Below the pieces are notes generated by a model. That model had not been told where the DNA came from. It did not search any database and saw nothing but the letters and a program-made list of their open reading frames with translations. The translations under genes were made by a program, and so were the position numbers. Positions 48,848 through 61,781 of a stretch of DNA of 64,000 nt are shown here, piece after piece. This DNA comes from Cryptomeria japonica (Eukaryota; Streptophyta; Pinopsida; Cupressales; Cupressaceae). Every line of letters starts with the position of its first letter. Position 1 is the stretch's first letter. The stretch spans positions 140,784,747 through 140,848,746 of the forward strand of contig NC_081412.1 in NCBI RefSeq assembly GCF_030272615.1. The letters are read 5' to 3'.

Positions 48848-50361
48848 TGTAGCTTAGGAAATAGGAAATCATCACAAACAAAGATAAACATACTAATCAA
48901 TTAGCTCAAAAAGCATTCATTGCAATGATCTATCCTAAACAACACTCAATAGAGACATGAAATCAAAACATTCAAAACTAGAAATTAAGCAAACCAAAGG
49001 TGTGATTTGAATTCTCCTTCATGCGGCTCCATTGTTCTTCTTTCCTCTTGAAATGGTTTGGTTGTGGATCTCACCTACAAGTGCACACACACAATTGAAA
49101 GCAAGTAGACAAGATTTTTGATCAAGAGTACTAGAAGCGTAAATTCGATAGTCTGATTACCAATTAGCTTTGATTGATGAAGATCATCCAATTTATAGAA
49201 GAATTGGAGAAATGACAAGATTAGCATGATTCAATTCAAATGGAAATTGCAAATCAATTATGTCAATTATGACAAATTATGCACTTTCTATGCAAAATTT
49301 GTTGATTGATAATTTATGACAAATTATGACAACTTCTATGTCAAAATTGATTGATTGTCAATTATGACAAATTTATGACAAATTGACATGTCATTTCCAT
49401 GAATTTAGGAGAGAAATAGGAGGAAATTGAAATTAGGAATTAGAAAATTAGGAAATTAGAGAATTAGGAAATTAGGAATTAGGTAAATTAATTAATAATC
49501 TTTCATTTATTAATTAATTCACAAAGAGGAATAATTAGCCAATTAAATTTTAATTGCAACAAGAAGACTTAGGATAAATAAATAATTTATTAATCCTAGA
49601 GGAAGAAATGACACACAAGGTTAAATGATTAAATCATGAAACCCTAGAAGATGAATTAGGTCTTGAAAGATAATTGACTCGATTCGATTTGATTTTGGAT
49701 TGATAAATGACCAATGTGATAAATGATCTGATTGAGAAAATGCGCCAATTGACGAGGAACAATGACAAATTGATCCAAATTGACATAATTGAGACAAACA
49801 ACGATCGATGACAAATCGATCGCAAAATGACAAGATCGAACAAGAGGACAAGAATTGATGACAAAATAGATTGCAAAATGACAATATTGAAAATGACCAC
49901 GATTGATGACAAATCGATCACAAAATGACAAAATCGAACATGACAACGACCGATGACAAATCGATCGTTAAAACGACAAGATTGAAAATGATAAGGATTG
50001 ATGATAAATCGACAAGATTGATAAGAGTACAACGATCGATGACAAATCGATTGCAAGATTGACAGGAGGACAAAACCCTAATTAGGATTGATGATGTCCA
50101 AAATGATGACAAATAAGCACGCATATTGATGCAATAGGATAAGATCGATTAAAATCATGACTGAAAATTGGTATCAACAAGACCAAATTCGAGAGGCGAG
50201 ATGAATGAAGAATGTAGAAGAATGACTCGATGTTCGCAAATGATAAAAACCAAGTACGAATCATAGGAGAAATGTTAATGCGACGCAAAAACCTAAAATG
50301 AGGTAATGCGCAAATGTTAAAGTATGACTTCGCAAGCGTTGACCATTTTTGGGTGTCTACA
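48848..50361 (-). repeat. Element H 3' LTR
   Basis: On the minus strand TGTAGACACC...CTAAGCTACA. Nearly identical to 57447-58960. Contains the tandem GATCGATGACAAATCGAT repeats (49795-50065) and no gene. Confidence 0.85.
49795..50065. repeat. Tandem repeats in element H LTR (left copy)
   Basis: About six copies of a 40-53 bp unit around GAT(C/T)GATGACAAATCGAT followed by GCAAAATGACAA. Present in the same form at 58396-58665. Confidence 0.85.
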
Positions 50362-50376
50362 TTTTGCCCCTCTTTG
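50362..50376 (-). other. Element H polypurine tract
   Basis: Minus strand CAAAGAGGGGCAAAA directly before TGTAGACACC. The same pair recurs at 58951-58975. Confidence 0.85.
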
Positions 50377-52525
50377 AGACAATGCGATTTTAAGCATTGT
50401 TTCAAAGAATAATAATGAAAATGCCCGACAATGACAATGACATATGCATGCCCCCTCGAGGAATTGGCCGGAAACATCCAGAAAAGAGGCCAATTGATCG
50501 ATAAGAATGGTAGGAGACGATAGGATCGAACGGACTACCAAGACTGACGGAAGAAATGTTAGTAAGAAGAAATTAGACAGAGGATAGTTAAAGACGAAGA
50601 AAAACTTGCTTTCAATAATGCACTTTGTAGGTGAGAACCTTTATTTTTATGTAGCAAAATGGATGCAGAGCATCATGGCATTGAAGGCCAGAGCTGGAAC
50701 GCAACCCTTTTTTGCAAAAGATAGACACATCGCAGACAAACAACAATCACAACAAAAAGAAAGGAACCATGAACCATCCCGGTCACTCTAAATCACTCAG
50801 TGACATCATCGAGCAACATAGGAACATGACTGAAGCCAAAGATAAATCAATAAAAAGATAAGATGCACAAATTCCAACAAATCAAACAAACATCTGGATC
50901 TTCGTTGTCAAAAGTTGAAAGTGCTGATAGGATGATCATGGTATCTGGTTTCAGGACATGCGGGACCCCGTCTAAGACAAGACATAGTCTGGTTTCGAGT
51001 ATACCACACCCTGAATAAGATCCATGATAGTAGAGACAAGGACAAATGATTTTGAGGTTGATTGATATGACAATTTGGATCAGTTTGAATGTCTGGTTTG
51101 ATTGAAAAAGTTCATCTGTTAACGCATGATTTCATTAAAGCGTAGTGTTGGATTGCGAGTCGTTGGATGCATGCTCAGCGATCTGTCTTATGCACAAAAG
51201 GGATCATTTATTGCAAAATGCATGTTGTTGGATTTTAATGTTTTGAAATGTTTTTGCGTTCATTTTTTCAGGACTTTTTAAATTTTTAGGGATTTTTTCA
51301 GGACATTATTTGATTTTTAGAGATTTTTTCCGGACATTTTTCAATTTTTTTTGCTTGAAGATTTTTTTCAGGACATTTTTAAATTTTTTTTTTTTTTTGA
51401 ATTTTTTCAGGACATTTTTCAATTTTTATGATCTTTTTTCAGGACATTTTTAAATTTTTAAGAGATTTTTTTCACGACATTTTTCAATTTTTTTTGCTTG
51501 AAGATTTTTTTCAGGACATTTTTCAATTTTTTTTTTTTTTCAATTTTTTCAGGACATTTTTCAATTTTTATGAGATTATTTCAGGACATTATTTGATTTT
51601 TAAGATTTTGCCCCCAGTGTCTAGCAAGGCAAGGAATATGATAGGTGAATAAATAGGCTTGCTGAAATGATGGTGGATAGAGGGAAGACAAAGGCCTTTT
51701 ATTATGGAGACAATATGAATGCAATTTTGGAGGGCTATTGCATGATGGGACAAGAGACTGGATATGACAATGTAAAGCAGGAACATGGCATGATGGACAT
51801 GTCAAGAGGTTTTTGAAACCATGTTTAAATTTGGCGTCCTTATGTCAGATCAAGATCAAGGAATGAAAAAGAGTGTATGGATAGTGATAAGATATGGATA
51901 GGATAAGCAAGACCAAGAATGGATAAGGGACATGGACTGAAGGTCGGGATAGGATATGGGATAGTGGCAGAAAGTTGCAATAAGCTAGGGAATATGGATG
52001 AAAGGTTATAATAAGAAAATGGATAAATGACCAAAAGCTATGATGGACTAAAAGCTGCAAACAAGATGCATGATGCTCATGAAGATCCTCAGCCTTGTCA
52101 AGATCAAAGGTGGAAAGGGAAATGGACATGAGGGACAATAGGATATGAAGGGTAATGACATGGTATGATAGGATAATGGAAGGATGAAACTTGCCCCCAA
52201 GTGTGGTGTGCAAGAAGTTCATAGATTACACATGACACCTGTTTGCCAGGTTTTCATCACGGTACTTGCCCAAGGCACCTGTTTGCCCGGTTTTCACTAG
52301 TGGACGAATTATTTTTGCTTTACTTTTTTCTTTTTTTCTTTTTTTTTTTTATATTTTGACTTTTCCAATAGGAGATGGACACATGATAGGGGATGGAAGA
52401 AGGACTCAAGCGTCTTTTTCTTTGGATAGTAGCCTTGAAATAAATGGACCATGACCTTTAAAAGTATGCTCAAAGATGTTGGTAGGATAAGGACATGGAA
52501 AATAAGATGAAACTAAGGCAAGGAT
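50377..52525 (-). other. Element H 3' untranslated region
   Basis: About 2.1 kb between the ORF end and the PPT. No accepted ORF. Contains the T-rich tandem array at 51255-51610 and two related TTGCC(C)GGTTTTCA phrases near 52240 and 52284. Confidence 0.6.
51255..51610. repeat. T-rich tandem repeat array in element H 3' UTR
   Basis: Ten copies of a 28-38 bp unit with the core TTTTTTCAGGACATTTTTCAATTTTT. Variable 3' UTR tandem repeats just upstream of the PPT are known in Tat-lineage gypsy elements. Confidence 0.9.
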
Positions 52526-55360
52526 TTATGCAAAGGATTGGACCAAAGGGATGGAAGGATGGAAAATATGCATTGGATAATGGATAGGGTAATGGAAGAA
52601 TTGGGCTTGAGCGGATGGAAATGAAGGCAAGATCGACATTGGCACACACCTTGAGGGGTGATGGACTAATGGAGGAAGAGGGGGTTTCAGATTGTGAGAT
52701 TTTGAGGAAGGAAAGGCTATGGATTTTGGGACATAAGGGCCCAAAATGGATGAAGAAGGTGATGGAGGAAAAAATTTGAGAGGGTTGGATGGAGGAATAG
52801 CAACTTTGGATGCCAAGTTGGATGTTTCTTTAGGATTTTGTGCTTTAAGGAGCTGCTTAGGGATCCACATGGTTTTTGTTTTTTCATGCTTTTGTGGTTC
52901 CTTGGAGTGCATTGCTTGCACAAGGGATTTAGGAACCCATATATATTTTGACTTTTCTTTATTAGCAATGGGACTTTGTGGCCTTTTGGATATTTCTTTT
53001 TCTTTATAGATCATTTTGTTCTTTGTTTTGACATATCGATTATATTGGACATGTTGATCCTTGAATACATGTGGATTGCTAGACTTATGACTTTTATACT
53101 TGGCATCCAAATTGCTTGGAGGGGGGAATGAATGTCGATGTGGATGGGAATGATATGGAGGCATGTGGGATGGATGGAAGGTTCTCCAAGATGTGTGCCT
53201 TTATTGACCTTGCATAGGAGATGGAGGGATATAGGGACCTAGAATGGATGCAAGCAATGATGGGGAAGGTGGACATTTGGATTTTGACTTTGAAGGGATA
53301 CCAGCGCCTTGAGTGTGAGCTCTGTAGCCATGACCATTATTATATTCTTTGATATGGAGGGGTTCTTGCTCATGAAGGTCTACTCCTTTGCTTTTATGAA
53401 TATCTTGACTTGTAGGATACCCTTTTCTTTGGGAAGAAGATGTGAGTCCATTATGAGGTGGATATGATATGAGAGAAATAATGAGCTCTTGAAGTGGATA
53501 GGATTGGACCAAAGTGGAAGAACCCATTATGCATATCGAGGGTTCATGAACATCTTGCACTGACATGTTAGAATCATGAGGGGAATTAGGATCATGAGAG
53601 GGACTAGGATTGTGTAGTGGACATGGTTCAATGACAGGCTCTTCAAGAGATGGAATGGGAGAAATAATGGGATCATCAAAAGAAAAGAGATCTTGGAGTG
53701 GATATGTTGGATTAGGACGTGGAGATGGAGAAACAAGTGGATCTTGTGGAGGATCTGAAGGAATAATTTGATCTTGACAAGGAGGAAGATCATTGGAATC
53801 CTCTTTAAAGGTGCTTTTCTCTTGACTTTCAATGGGATCATCGGAAAGGATGGAAGGGATATCTTGATCTTTCTTAGGAAGTGGAATGCCAATGGGATTT
53901 GAAAGGACATTTTTTTCATGAAATGGATGGGGATTGTTTGGGATTGGATGGACTGGGATATCTTGATCTTGCTCGGGGAATGGAGTGTCAATAGGACTTT
54001 GGATAGGATGGACAAGAATAGGGGAATCATCATGAGTGTCTGGGAATATGGGGTCCTGGTCAACAATTGGATGAGATGATAAGGTTTCAAGATCTTGATC
54101 TTCATCTATTTCTAGACACGTTTCTTCATGCTCTAAATTATCCTCTTGACATGGGGTTAGACTTTAGATATGCATGGGGGATTCTGACAAGGGCTCAATG
54201 TTTTGGGATGAAGGAAATGCACTTTGAACATTTGTGATGGATTCTGACAAGGAATCAATGCTTGAACATGAGGAAGAGGGACTTCCAATGGGGTCCTCTA
54301 AAATAGGTAATGGCAATAAAGTGCATGGTGGCATTGGGTCTTGTATTTCTAAAACATGACAAGGATGTGCATCATGAATTGGATTATCGTGGCAATCAAT
54401 TATGGATAACTCTTGGATAATTGCATCCTTGGATGTATTGTTTGATGAGGACAATATGGAAGGTTCTTGTGAAACTTCTAAAGGTGTAGGGATAGATGCC
54501 ACTAGGGAGTCAATTTGTTTGCAAGGGGATGAGGCATTGCTAGACATAAGTGTATTATCTTTATCTTCCTCAAAGAACTCACTTGGTAGTTTCCTTAAGA
54601 GAATTGCAATAAAGCCACCTTTCTTTCGAGGTTTTGACATGGTTGTATCTGGAATTTGAACTTGTTTGGAAAGAATTTGGTTCTGGTCTGATGTCATGTT
54701 TTGATTTCAAACTAGATGTTGATCAAATTGGTTTGACATGTTCAAAATTTGGCTTGGTGTGTGTTGCAACCTTTGTTTTTGAATGTTTGGTTGTTGTTGT
54801 TGATACTGAGTTGTCCATTGAGTTTGTTGTTGATACTTGATAGTCGGTTGGACATATTGTTGAGATTGGACCATTGGCTGTGTTGGTTGTATATGTTGAA
54901 CAATTGGTTGAACCATTGGTTGTATTTTTTGAAAATCTGATTGATAGTAAACACCTTCTTGTTCTTGTTGTGGAGGCACATAATGTTGAAATTGATGTTG
55001 TCTCTTTTCTTGAAATTGTTTCATCATCTCTATTTGGGAGAGGAGAGCTGGTATGTCTGATCGTTCAAGAAGAGATCTTACATCAATTGGCTCAATATTT
55101 AGATTTCAACCTGGAAATTTTTGAAACACTTTGGACATTTGTGATCTACTCTTCTCAATGTTTTTCACTCTTTGTTCCAATATCTCTTCTTCTTGAGCTA
55201 GTTTCTCCTCTAGTTTTTGTATTTGGAGACTTGTTTCATCATAAAAAGTTTGATCGATGTTGCTTTGTTGTTGGGTTCGATATAATTGTGAGTGCATTTT
55301 CGGTTGATATGTCAAACTTTGTTGCATCATTGGTGCTTGGAACCTTGTTTCAATAGACAT
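52526..55360 (-). pseudogene. Element H ORF: about 945 codons, coiled coil, Gln-rich and Pro/Ser-rich, no pol motifs
   Basis: One minus-strand frame from ATG 55360 to TAA 52526, broken by stops at 55106 (TGA), 54707 (TGA), 54164 (TAA) and 53201 (TAA), without a frameshift. Order: N-terminal coiled coil (IQKLEEKLAQEEEILEQRVK, about 55220-55160), a glutamine-rich region (55010-54720), a long acidic Ser/Pro/Asp region with repeated DQDIP and PIP phrases (54690-53570), and a basic Pro/Ser/His C-terminus with two related motifs, YIWVPKSLV and MWIPKQLL, 26 residues apart. An upstream in-frame TTG extends the frame slightly; I chose the first ATG. No CCHC knuckle, protease, RT, RNase H or integrase. 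It may be a gag-like or accessory protein of a non-autonomous element. Function unknown. Confidence 0.6.
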
Positions 55361-57210
55361 GTCACTATGCAAATGCAATATTTTTGGAATTTTTCAAGGA
55401 TGATATATGATATGCAACTAAATGCAAACTAAATAAATGAAAATGCAATCTATGGCAAGAATGCAACCTATGTTTTTGGTTATTTTTCAAGATTTTGACA
55501 AACTTATGAATGCAATTCTAAGAGAGGGACCCTTAGGAAATTGGAATGATATCTAGACCTCAAAGGACAAAAGGACTTAAGTGACAAAAGGACAAATGAC
55601 AAAGTCTCCCCTATAAGCTTGGATACTAAGCTAGGTTTGACCAAATGATATTGATGACAAAAGGACAAAAGATTTGATAAGGTCTAGACTTCTTAACAAT
55701 GACTTAGGGTTGCATCAAAGATTTGGATTACTCAAGTATGACAAAACCTAGTTTTGGCACTATATGCAAAGGGACAGTTACTATGCAAATGACCCTAATA
55801 TGATATGATAATGAACTAAGCTTAATGAAGAGACCTAGGGTAAGCAATGTAAATGTATGACAATGATATGACTTTAATGCAAGAGGACATATGCAAATGG
55901 ATGACCCTTATTGATATGCAAAGGAGTATGACTTAGGTGAAACCTAACCTTAGTACTTGACAATGAACTTTGCAAAATGCAACCTAGGATGATCCTAAAT
56001 GTAAGTGACATGCTTCTTGAGACAAGATTTTGAACAATATTTGACAACCATGTTTGAAGATGAGCTATGAATCTTGTTGGATGAAATGTTCTTGTGGTTA
56101 ACCTTGTTTTGAATCAATTTGTCTTGCTTTTGAAATGAGATGCAATTCAACTTTTGACAAGCAAAGAAGACAAGATACTTCAACTTAGACTCAAGACAAT
56201 CATGCTCATTCACACATTTCTTATGGTAGGCAAGGACATTAGGTACTTGAGAGGTAGACTCATTATGAGATTCAAGGAGAATACATAGATGCTTGACCCC
56301 ATGGGCTCCCCTCCACGGCACTCACTTCTCAGGGCAGCCAAGCATCAGTCCCCATGGAAATCTCCCCATGGCGAACTTAGTATCTCTTCCAAGTATCTGA
56401 ACTTGTCCTTCTCAAGCAACTAGAAGGGTTTTTGGCCTCTAAAAACAAGGTGTTTAGTAAGGATTTCTATTAAGTGTTACTCCTTGATGTCATGCAAGCG
56501 TGATTGAGACATTAAGCCCACCAAGATACCAAACAAATGTAGTCACGCAAGCATGATTTAGACCGTGAGGTCCTACTTAGATGTTGATATGAGAAAGAGT
56601 TCAAGGGTCATCACTTCCCAAGTAACTGCAATTCCCACGTAACACTTCCTTCAAAGCTTTCGCTCATCCGGTATTTTTTTATAGTGAGTTAGAATGCCAA
56701 GGAATTCTAGCCACACTCACTTTGGGTCATTCCTTTCTCACGATTGTCACTTGCTTGCAAAAGCAAAGTGGTTGGGAAGGCAGGCCCTCTAAAGGAGACA
56801 CACAATCAAAGACAAAAGCATGGTATCGAAGATCTGGATTTCTGATCACCCTAAAAGGATGAGAGCATACTCTCCTACTCCAATGTCACACTCAACAATC
56901 AAAGAAAAAACATGTTCATTCCAACCTATTAGAAATCACTAGGTGCCTAAAACATTTAAAGACAAACACCAAGTTTAGTTGTTTCTCCAAGGCAACCTGC
57001 AAAACCCAAGTTAGAAGTTTGATTTCTTGTCTTTGACTATCGATTCTGCATAACACATGTTAGTAGTTTGATTTATTTTCTTTGCCATGCATATGCCAAG
57101 ATTCTGCACAGATAATTAGTACCAAAATCCAAAGCACAGAAAACAGAATGCAAAAACTAAACCAATTTCAAGTAAAACACTGCATTTTTACCTCTGTTCT
57201 GGACTTTACA

Positions 57211-57330
57211 TAGGCGCAGAACTCAGGACACAAGTGCAAAATGCAGGACACAAGCGCAGAATGTCTTCAACACAGGCACAAAATGCTCAACACAGGCGCA
57301 GGATGCAGGACATAGGCGCAGAAGTCTCCA
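57211..57330. repeat. Short tandem repeats in element H leader
   Basis: Six units of about 20 bp around (A/G)GGCGCAGAATGCAGGACAC. Confidence 0.8.
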
Positions 57331-57423
57331 GAAAACCCTGCACGACCCTGTTTTTGGGTTTTTTGGCCTGCAAATCAACTTGAAAGCACTCAAAAACACC
57401 ATAGAGAGGTTAGAAGGTTAGCG

Positions 57424-57442
57424 TTCACGTCGGGTTCACCAA
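57424..57442 (-). other. Element H primer-binding site
   Basis: Minus strand TTGGTGAACCCGACGTGAA, four bases after the LTR. The plus strand ends TTCACCA, as a tRNA 3' end would. I could not name the tRNA. Confidence 0.65.
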
Positions 57443-57446
57443 TTAA

Positions 57447-58960
57447 TCTAGCTTAGGAAATAGGAAATCATCACAAACAAAGATAAACATACTAATCAAT
57501 TAGCTCAAAAAGCATTCGTTGCAATGATCTATCCTAAACAACACTCAATAGCGACATGAAATCAAAACATTCAAAACTAGAAATTAAGCAAACCAAAGGT
57601 GTGATTTGAATGCTCCTTCATGTGGCTCCATTGTTCTTCTTTCCTCTTGAAATGGTTTGGTTGTGGATCTCACCTACAAGTGCACACACACAATTGAAAG
57701 CAAGTAGACAAGATTTTTGATCAAGAGTACTAGAAGCGTAAATTCGATAGTCTGATTACCAATTAGCTTTGATTGATGAAGATCATCCAATTTATAGAAG
57801 AATTGGAGAAATGACAAGATTAGCATGATTCAATTCAAATGGAAATTGCAAATCAATTATGTCAATTATGACAAATTATGCACTTTCTATGCAAAATTTG
57901 TTGATTGATAATTTATGACAAATTATGACAACTTCTATTTCAAAATTGATTGATTGTCAATTATGACAAATTTATGACAAATTGACATGTCATTTCCATG
58001 AATTTAGGAGAGAAATAGGAGGAAATTGAAATTAGGAATTAGAAAATTAGGAAATTAGAGAATTAGGAAATTAGGAATTAGGTAAATTAATTAATAATCT
58101 TTCATTTATTAATTAATTCACAAAGAGGAATAATTAGCCAATTAAATTTTAATTGCAACAAGAAGACTTAGGATAAATAAATAATTTATTAATCCTAGAG
58201 GAAGAAATGACACACAAGGTTAAATGATTAAATCATGAAACCCTAGAAGATGAATTAGGTCTTGAAAGATAATTGACTCGCTTCGATTTGATTTTGGATT
58301 GATAAATGACAAATGTGATAAATGATTTGATTGAGAAAATGCGCCAATTGACGAGGAACAATGACAAATTGATCCAAATTGACATAATTGAGACAAACAA
58401 CGATCGATGACAAATCGATCGCAAAATGACAAGATTAAACAAGAGGACAAGAAATGATGACAAAATAGATTGCAAAATGACAATATTGAAAATGACCACG
58501 ATTGATGACAAATCGATCGCAAAATGACAAAATCGAACATGACAACGACCGATGACAAATCGATCGTTAAAACGACAAGATTGAAAATGATAAGGATTGA
58601 TGATAAATCGACAAGATTGATAAGAGTACAACGATCAATGACAAATCGATTGCAAGATTGACAGGAGGACAAAACCCTAATTAGGATTGACGATGTCGAA
58701 AATGATGACAAATAAGCACTCATATTGATGCAATAGGATAAGATCGATTAAAATCATGACTGAAAATTGGTATTGACAAGACCAAATTCGAGAGGCGAGA
58801 TGAATGAAGAATGTAGAAGAATGACTTGATGTTCGCAAATGATAAAAACCAAGTACGAATCATAGGAGAAATGTTAATGCGATGCAAAAACCTAAAATGA
58901 GGCAATGCGCAAATGTTAAAGTATGACTTCGCAAGCGTTGACCATTTTTAGGTGTCTACA
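57447..58960 (-). repeat. Element H 5' LTR
   Basis: Same length (1514 bp) as the left LTR. Its PBS-side end reads CTAGA where the other has CTACA. Tandem repeats at 58396-58665. Confidence 0.85.
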
Positions 58961-59158
58961 TTTTGCCCCTCTTTGAGACAATGCGATTTTAAGCGTTGTT
59001 TCAAAGAATAATAATGAAAATGCCCCAGACAATGACAATGACATATGCATGCCCCCTCGAGGAATTGGCCGGAAAGATCCAGAAAAGAGGCCAATTGATC
59101 GATAAGAATGGTAGGAGATGATAGGATCGAACGGACTGCCAAGACTGATGGAAGAAAT
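58961..59158 (-). repeat. Truncated second internal segment of element H
   Basis: 198 bases matching 50362-50557 (PPT and adjacent internal sequence) with a 2-nt indel, outside the right LTR. Indicates a tandem or recombinant copy, truncated at 59158. Confidence 0.85.
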
Positions 59159-61781
59159 TAAAATTTAGGCCTAATGTAAATAAGAGAAAATAGATTTAAA
59201 TAAATTAAACTAGCTACTTTATTAGTCCAAAAATCATTAAAATTTCTTTAAGATTGTTATAATAACTTTAGATTTTATATTCTGCAATAATTAAATAACA
59301 ATGTAATAATTGTAATAGCGACTATATACAAATGCAAATAACTATGTGATTTTATTTTCTGCAACTTAATATAATGACAAATTCCAATAGCAACTTTGAT
59401 CATTGAGAATCGTTTAACTTTAACCATGCGATAGGATTTAAACTGAAACATTTATATTTGAAAACAAAGTGCATGCAATCTTTAAATCATTTCTTTGTAA
59501 TAGGATTTAAACTGAAACATTTATATTCGAAAACAACATGCATGAAATCTTTAAATCATTTCTTTATTTCCTTGATTTATTTCATAAGCATAAAGGAATT
59601 AAAATCAATTTCTTGCCTTTCAAAACTTTATATTCTCAACAAAGATTAAATTTCAAAAAAAAAACTCTTCGGAACTAATTCCAGAATTATTCACTTCATT
59701 GCTACAGAAACTAAGTTACTACATTTCTTTATAATACTTTTAAAAGGCTTGTCATTTTACAAATAGGTCCCTCATTATTAATAAATGAGGACTTTTTCAA
59801 ATAAATCATTACATTGACAAATAGATTTCTGCACAAAACTCCTGCAACCTTCCACTCATCCTAATTCTTTTCTTCCGACAACCTGCATTTTAAATCAAAC
59901 TATGACCATGGAATGCTCACCTCCCAGACTAGGCTAACTAGTAGCCACCCCCGAGCTCGAAGAACCAAGCCCTAGATGGGATACAAACATGCAAACACAT
60001 AGAAGACAAAATACACACAGATTTCAAACACACTCCCATTCCGGCTACACTGCACCACACTTTGGTGATGACCTTTTTAAGAGTGGTAGTGGACCAATAC
60101 CCCGAGGAGAACTACAAGTATGGAAAACATGTAGCCACCTCATGGCACAACAAATACATCAAGAATCTCAACCCCTTATTCCTTATGCCCCCCAAGGCAT
60201 TCTAGCCTTATATCCCTCCTTATGACCCCCATTGCACAAATAGGCCATGCAACAAGGGTCACACAAAAATCCCTTGTGATCACTCTCAAAATGATAGTCT
60301 CTCACTCGAGGGTTGTCACTGCTACCACCCACAAGATCCTCCTCTCTCCCAAGAGTAAGAGGTCTTGAAGACTCCCAAAACATTTACAAAACAAAATACA
60401 AACACCAAATGAAATACCCAAACAGAACATACAAGGAAACAGATTTCTTACACCAACAAACTTTCAAACACATGCAAAAAAGAAGTCATTTTAAGAAGAA
60501 TGTAACCAACCTTAATCTGCCCAAAGGTAGGTTAGTATGGTTGAGGAAGAGCTGCCCAATTCCACGGATCTTCTCCTTCTACCCTTAGCCAAATTTTACT
60601 ATTCCAATCTATTCTATTCTTTTCAAAATTTCTCTTGTCTCCAAAAATGGAGAGTGGGTGATTACCCTCAAATTTTCAAATTCTTGCTTAAGAAGCTCAT
60701 TCTCTCAGTTCTCACAAGTTTCTTAAAACTAAAGAGGAAGGTGAGATAGAATGGGAAAGAGAACTCTCATTTGAAAAGGAAAGTTTACAACTAGGTTCAA
60801 ACTTCTAATTTCAATTTTCGCACAACTCAGAAAAGTCAAATTTTAGGGTGTCTAAAAGGTCACTTAGGAGTAGAAACTTGCCTAAAATTACCCCTAACCC
60901 TTAGGTATACCTTATGGGTTTTAGGAAACCCTATTAAACTATCCCTAGGTGTTCATTTAACCCATTTTAAACCCCTCTGAAATTTATTTTCGGGTCAAAC
61001 CTATGTTGACCACCCCAAAGATTCTTTACCCAAGGTATTTATAACATCACATTACATTAATTGAAAAAACTATAGTTGAGCACTTTCCCACCAAGAGACA
61101 AAAATAAAATTTAAACTTAAATCCACACATGTGTCAAGTGACACAAAGAAACACTTTTACAATTTAAAACATGAAATCGTCTCTTGTGGATTTTACACAA
61201 GTAAATTAAATACACTTAACACACATGCAACATATACTGTTACGAATAAAATACAACACAAATGGGGTGTTGTCTCTCCAAATAGACAACCCCTAGCTTA
61301 CGAACATACATAAGTCTAGGTTTGGTTCTCCGTAAATTTTCCATGGTCACATGGATAACTTCCTGCACATCTCAATTTACACATTAGTACTTTCAAATAT
61401 TCACATATAATATAATTCAAAGGAATAATAATACACATCATCACTTGCATATAATTTACATCTGCACAAATTAAATACATCCTTTGTCCTAGCAATTTCA
61501 CATAAGCAATTCATCCTAAATCTCATAAACTTATGACTATTATCATAGTAAAGTCCTACAAATTCAATAATGACATTTATTACCACAATATCATCTTATC
61601 TAACAATCATGTGGTGTTCTATCTCATAAAGCATATAAATAAATCATCAATATAGCAATGTTATCCAAATCCTGAAATCATATAAGTTCTAAATTCCAAA
61701 ATGCATCAAAATAAAGTATCCATAATAGCCTCAATATAAAAATCACTGAAATGTCAGACTGAGTCGAGGTGAGGCCTCATA
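59159..61781 (-). repeat. Giant LTR G, right part
   Basis: About 2.6 kb, mostly AT-rich, ending GAGGCCTCATA before the GCTAC duplication. A 70-bp direct repeat at 59435-59560 (GGATTTAAACTGAAACATTTATATT...). Small ORFs only, none accepted. Confidence 0.6.

Larger units (their letters stand above)
55361..57446 (-). other. Element H leader between PBS and ORF
   Basis: About 2.1 kb, non-coding. Includes the 20-22 bp repeat at 57211-57330. No accepted ORF. Confidence 0.55.
48848..59158 (-). mobile_element. LTR retroelement H without pol, minus strand, LTR-internal-LTR-partial internal
   Basis: Two 1514-bp LTRs (48848-50361 and 57447-58960) enclose a 7.1 kb internal domain. Minus-strand polarity follows from a polypurine tract right of the left LTR and a PBS left of the right LTR. 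To the right of the right LTR the sequence continues with 198 bases that repeat the start of the internal domain as far as 50557, so a second copy is present but truncated. Coding capacity is one large non-pol ORF. The LTR start TGTAGACACC and tandem repeats before the PPT suggest a Ty3/gypsy, perhaps Tat-like, affiliation, which I infer rather than demonstrate. Confidence 0.75.
47660..61781 (-). mobile_element. Solo giant LTR G, split by element H
   Basis: Starts TGTCATGCC and ends CCTCATA, between GCTAC duplications. After removing element H (48848-59158) it is about 3.8 kb, close to the 4.1 kb LARD LTR. Its left end resembles the LARD LTR start and the fragment ending at 18065. No internal domain, PBS or PPT at either end, so it is probably a solo LTR left by LTR-LTR recombination. 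Orientation is inferred from the shared left end. Confidence 0.7.

Noticed and set aside
49621-50124. Minus-strand ORF of up to 168 codons in the element H LTR, also at 58220-58723
   Set aside because: It lies on the GATCGATGACAAATCGAT tandem repeats, has a repetitive composition and no start context or motif. It is open because the repeat lacks stops in that frame.
49500-50350. Host gene in the 49-51 kb region because of several ORFs
   Set aside because: The region is duplicated at 58-59 kb as an LTR.
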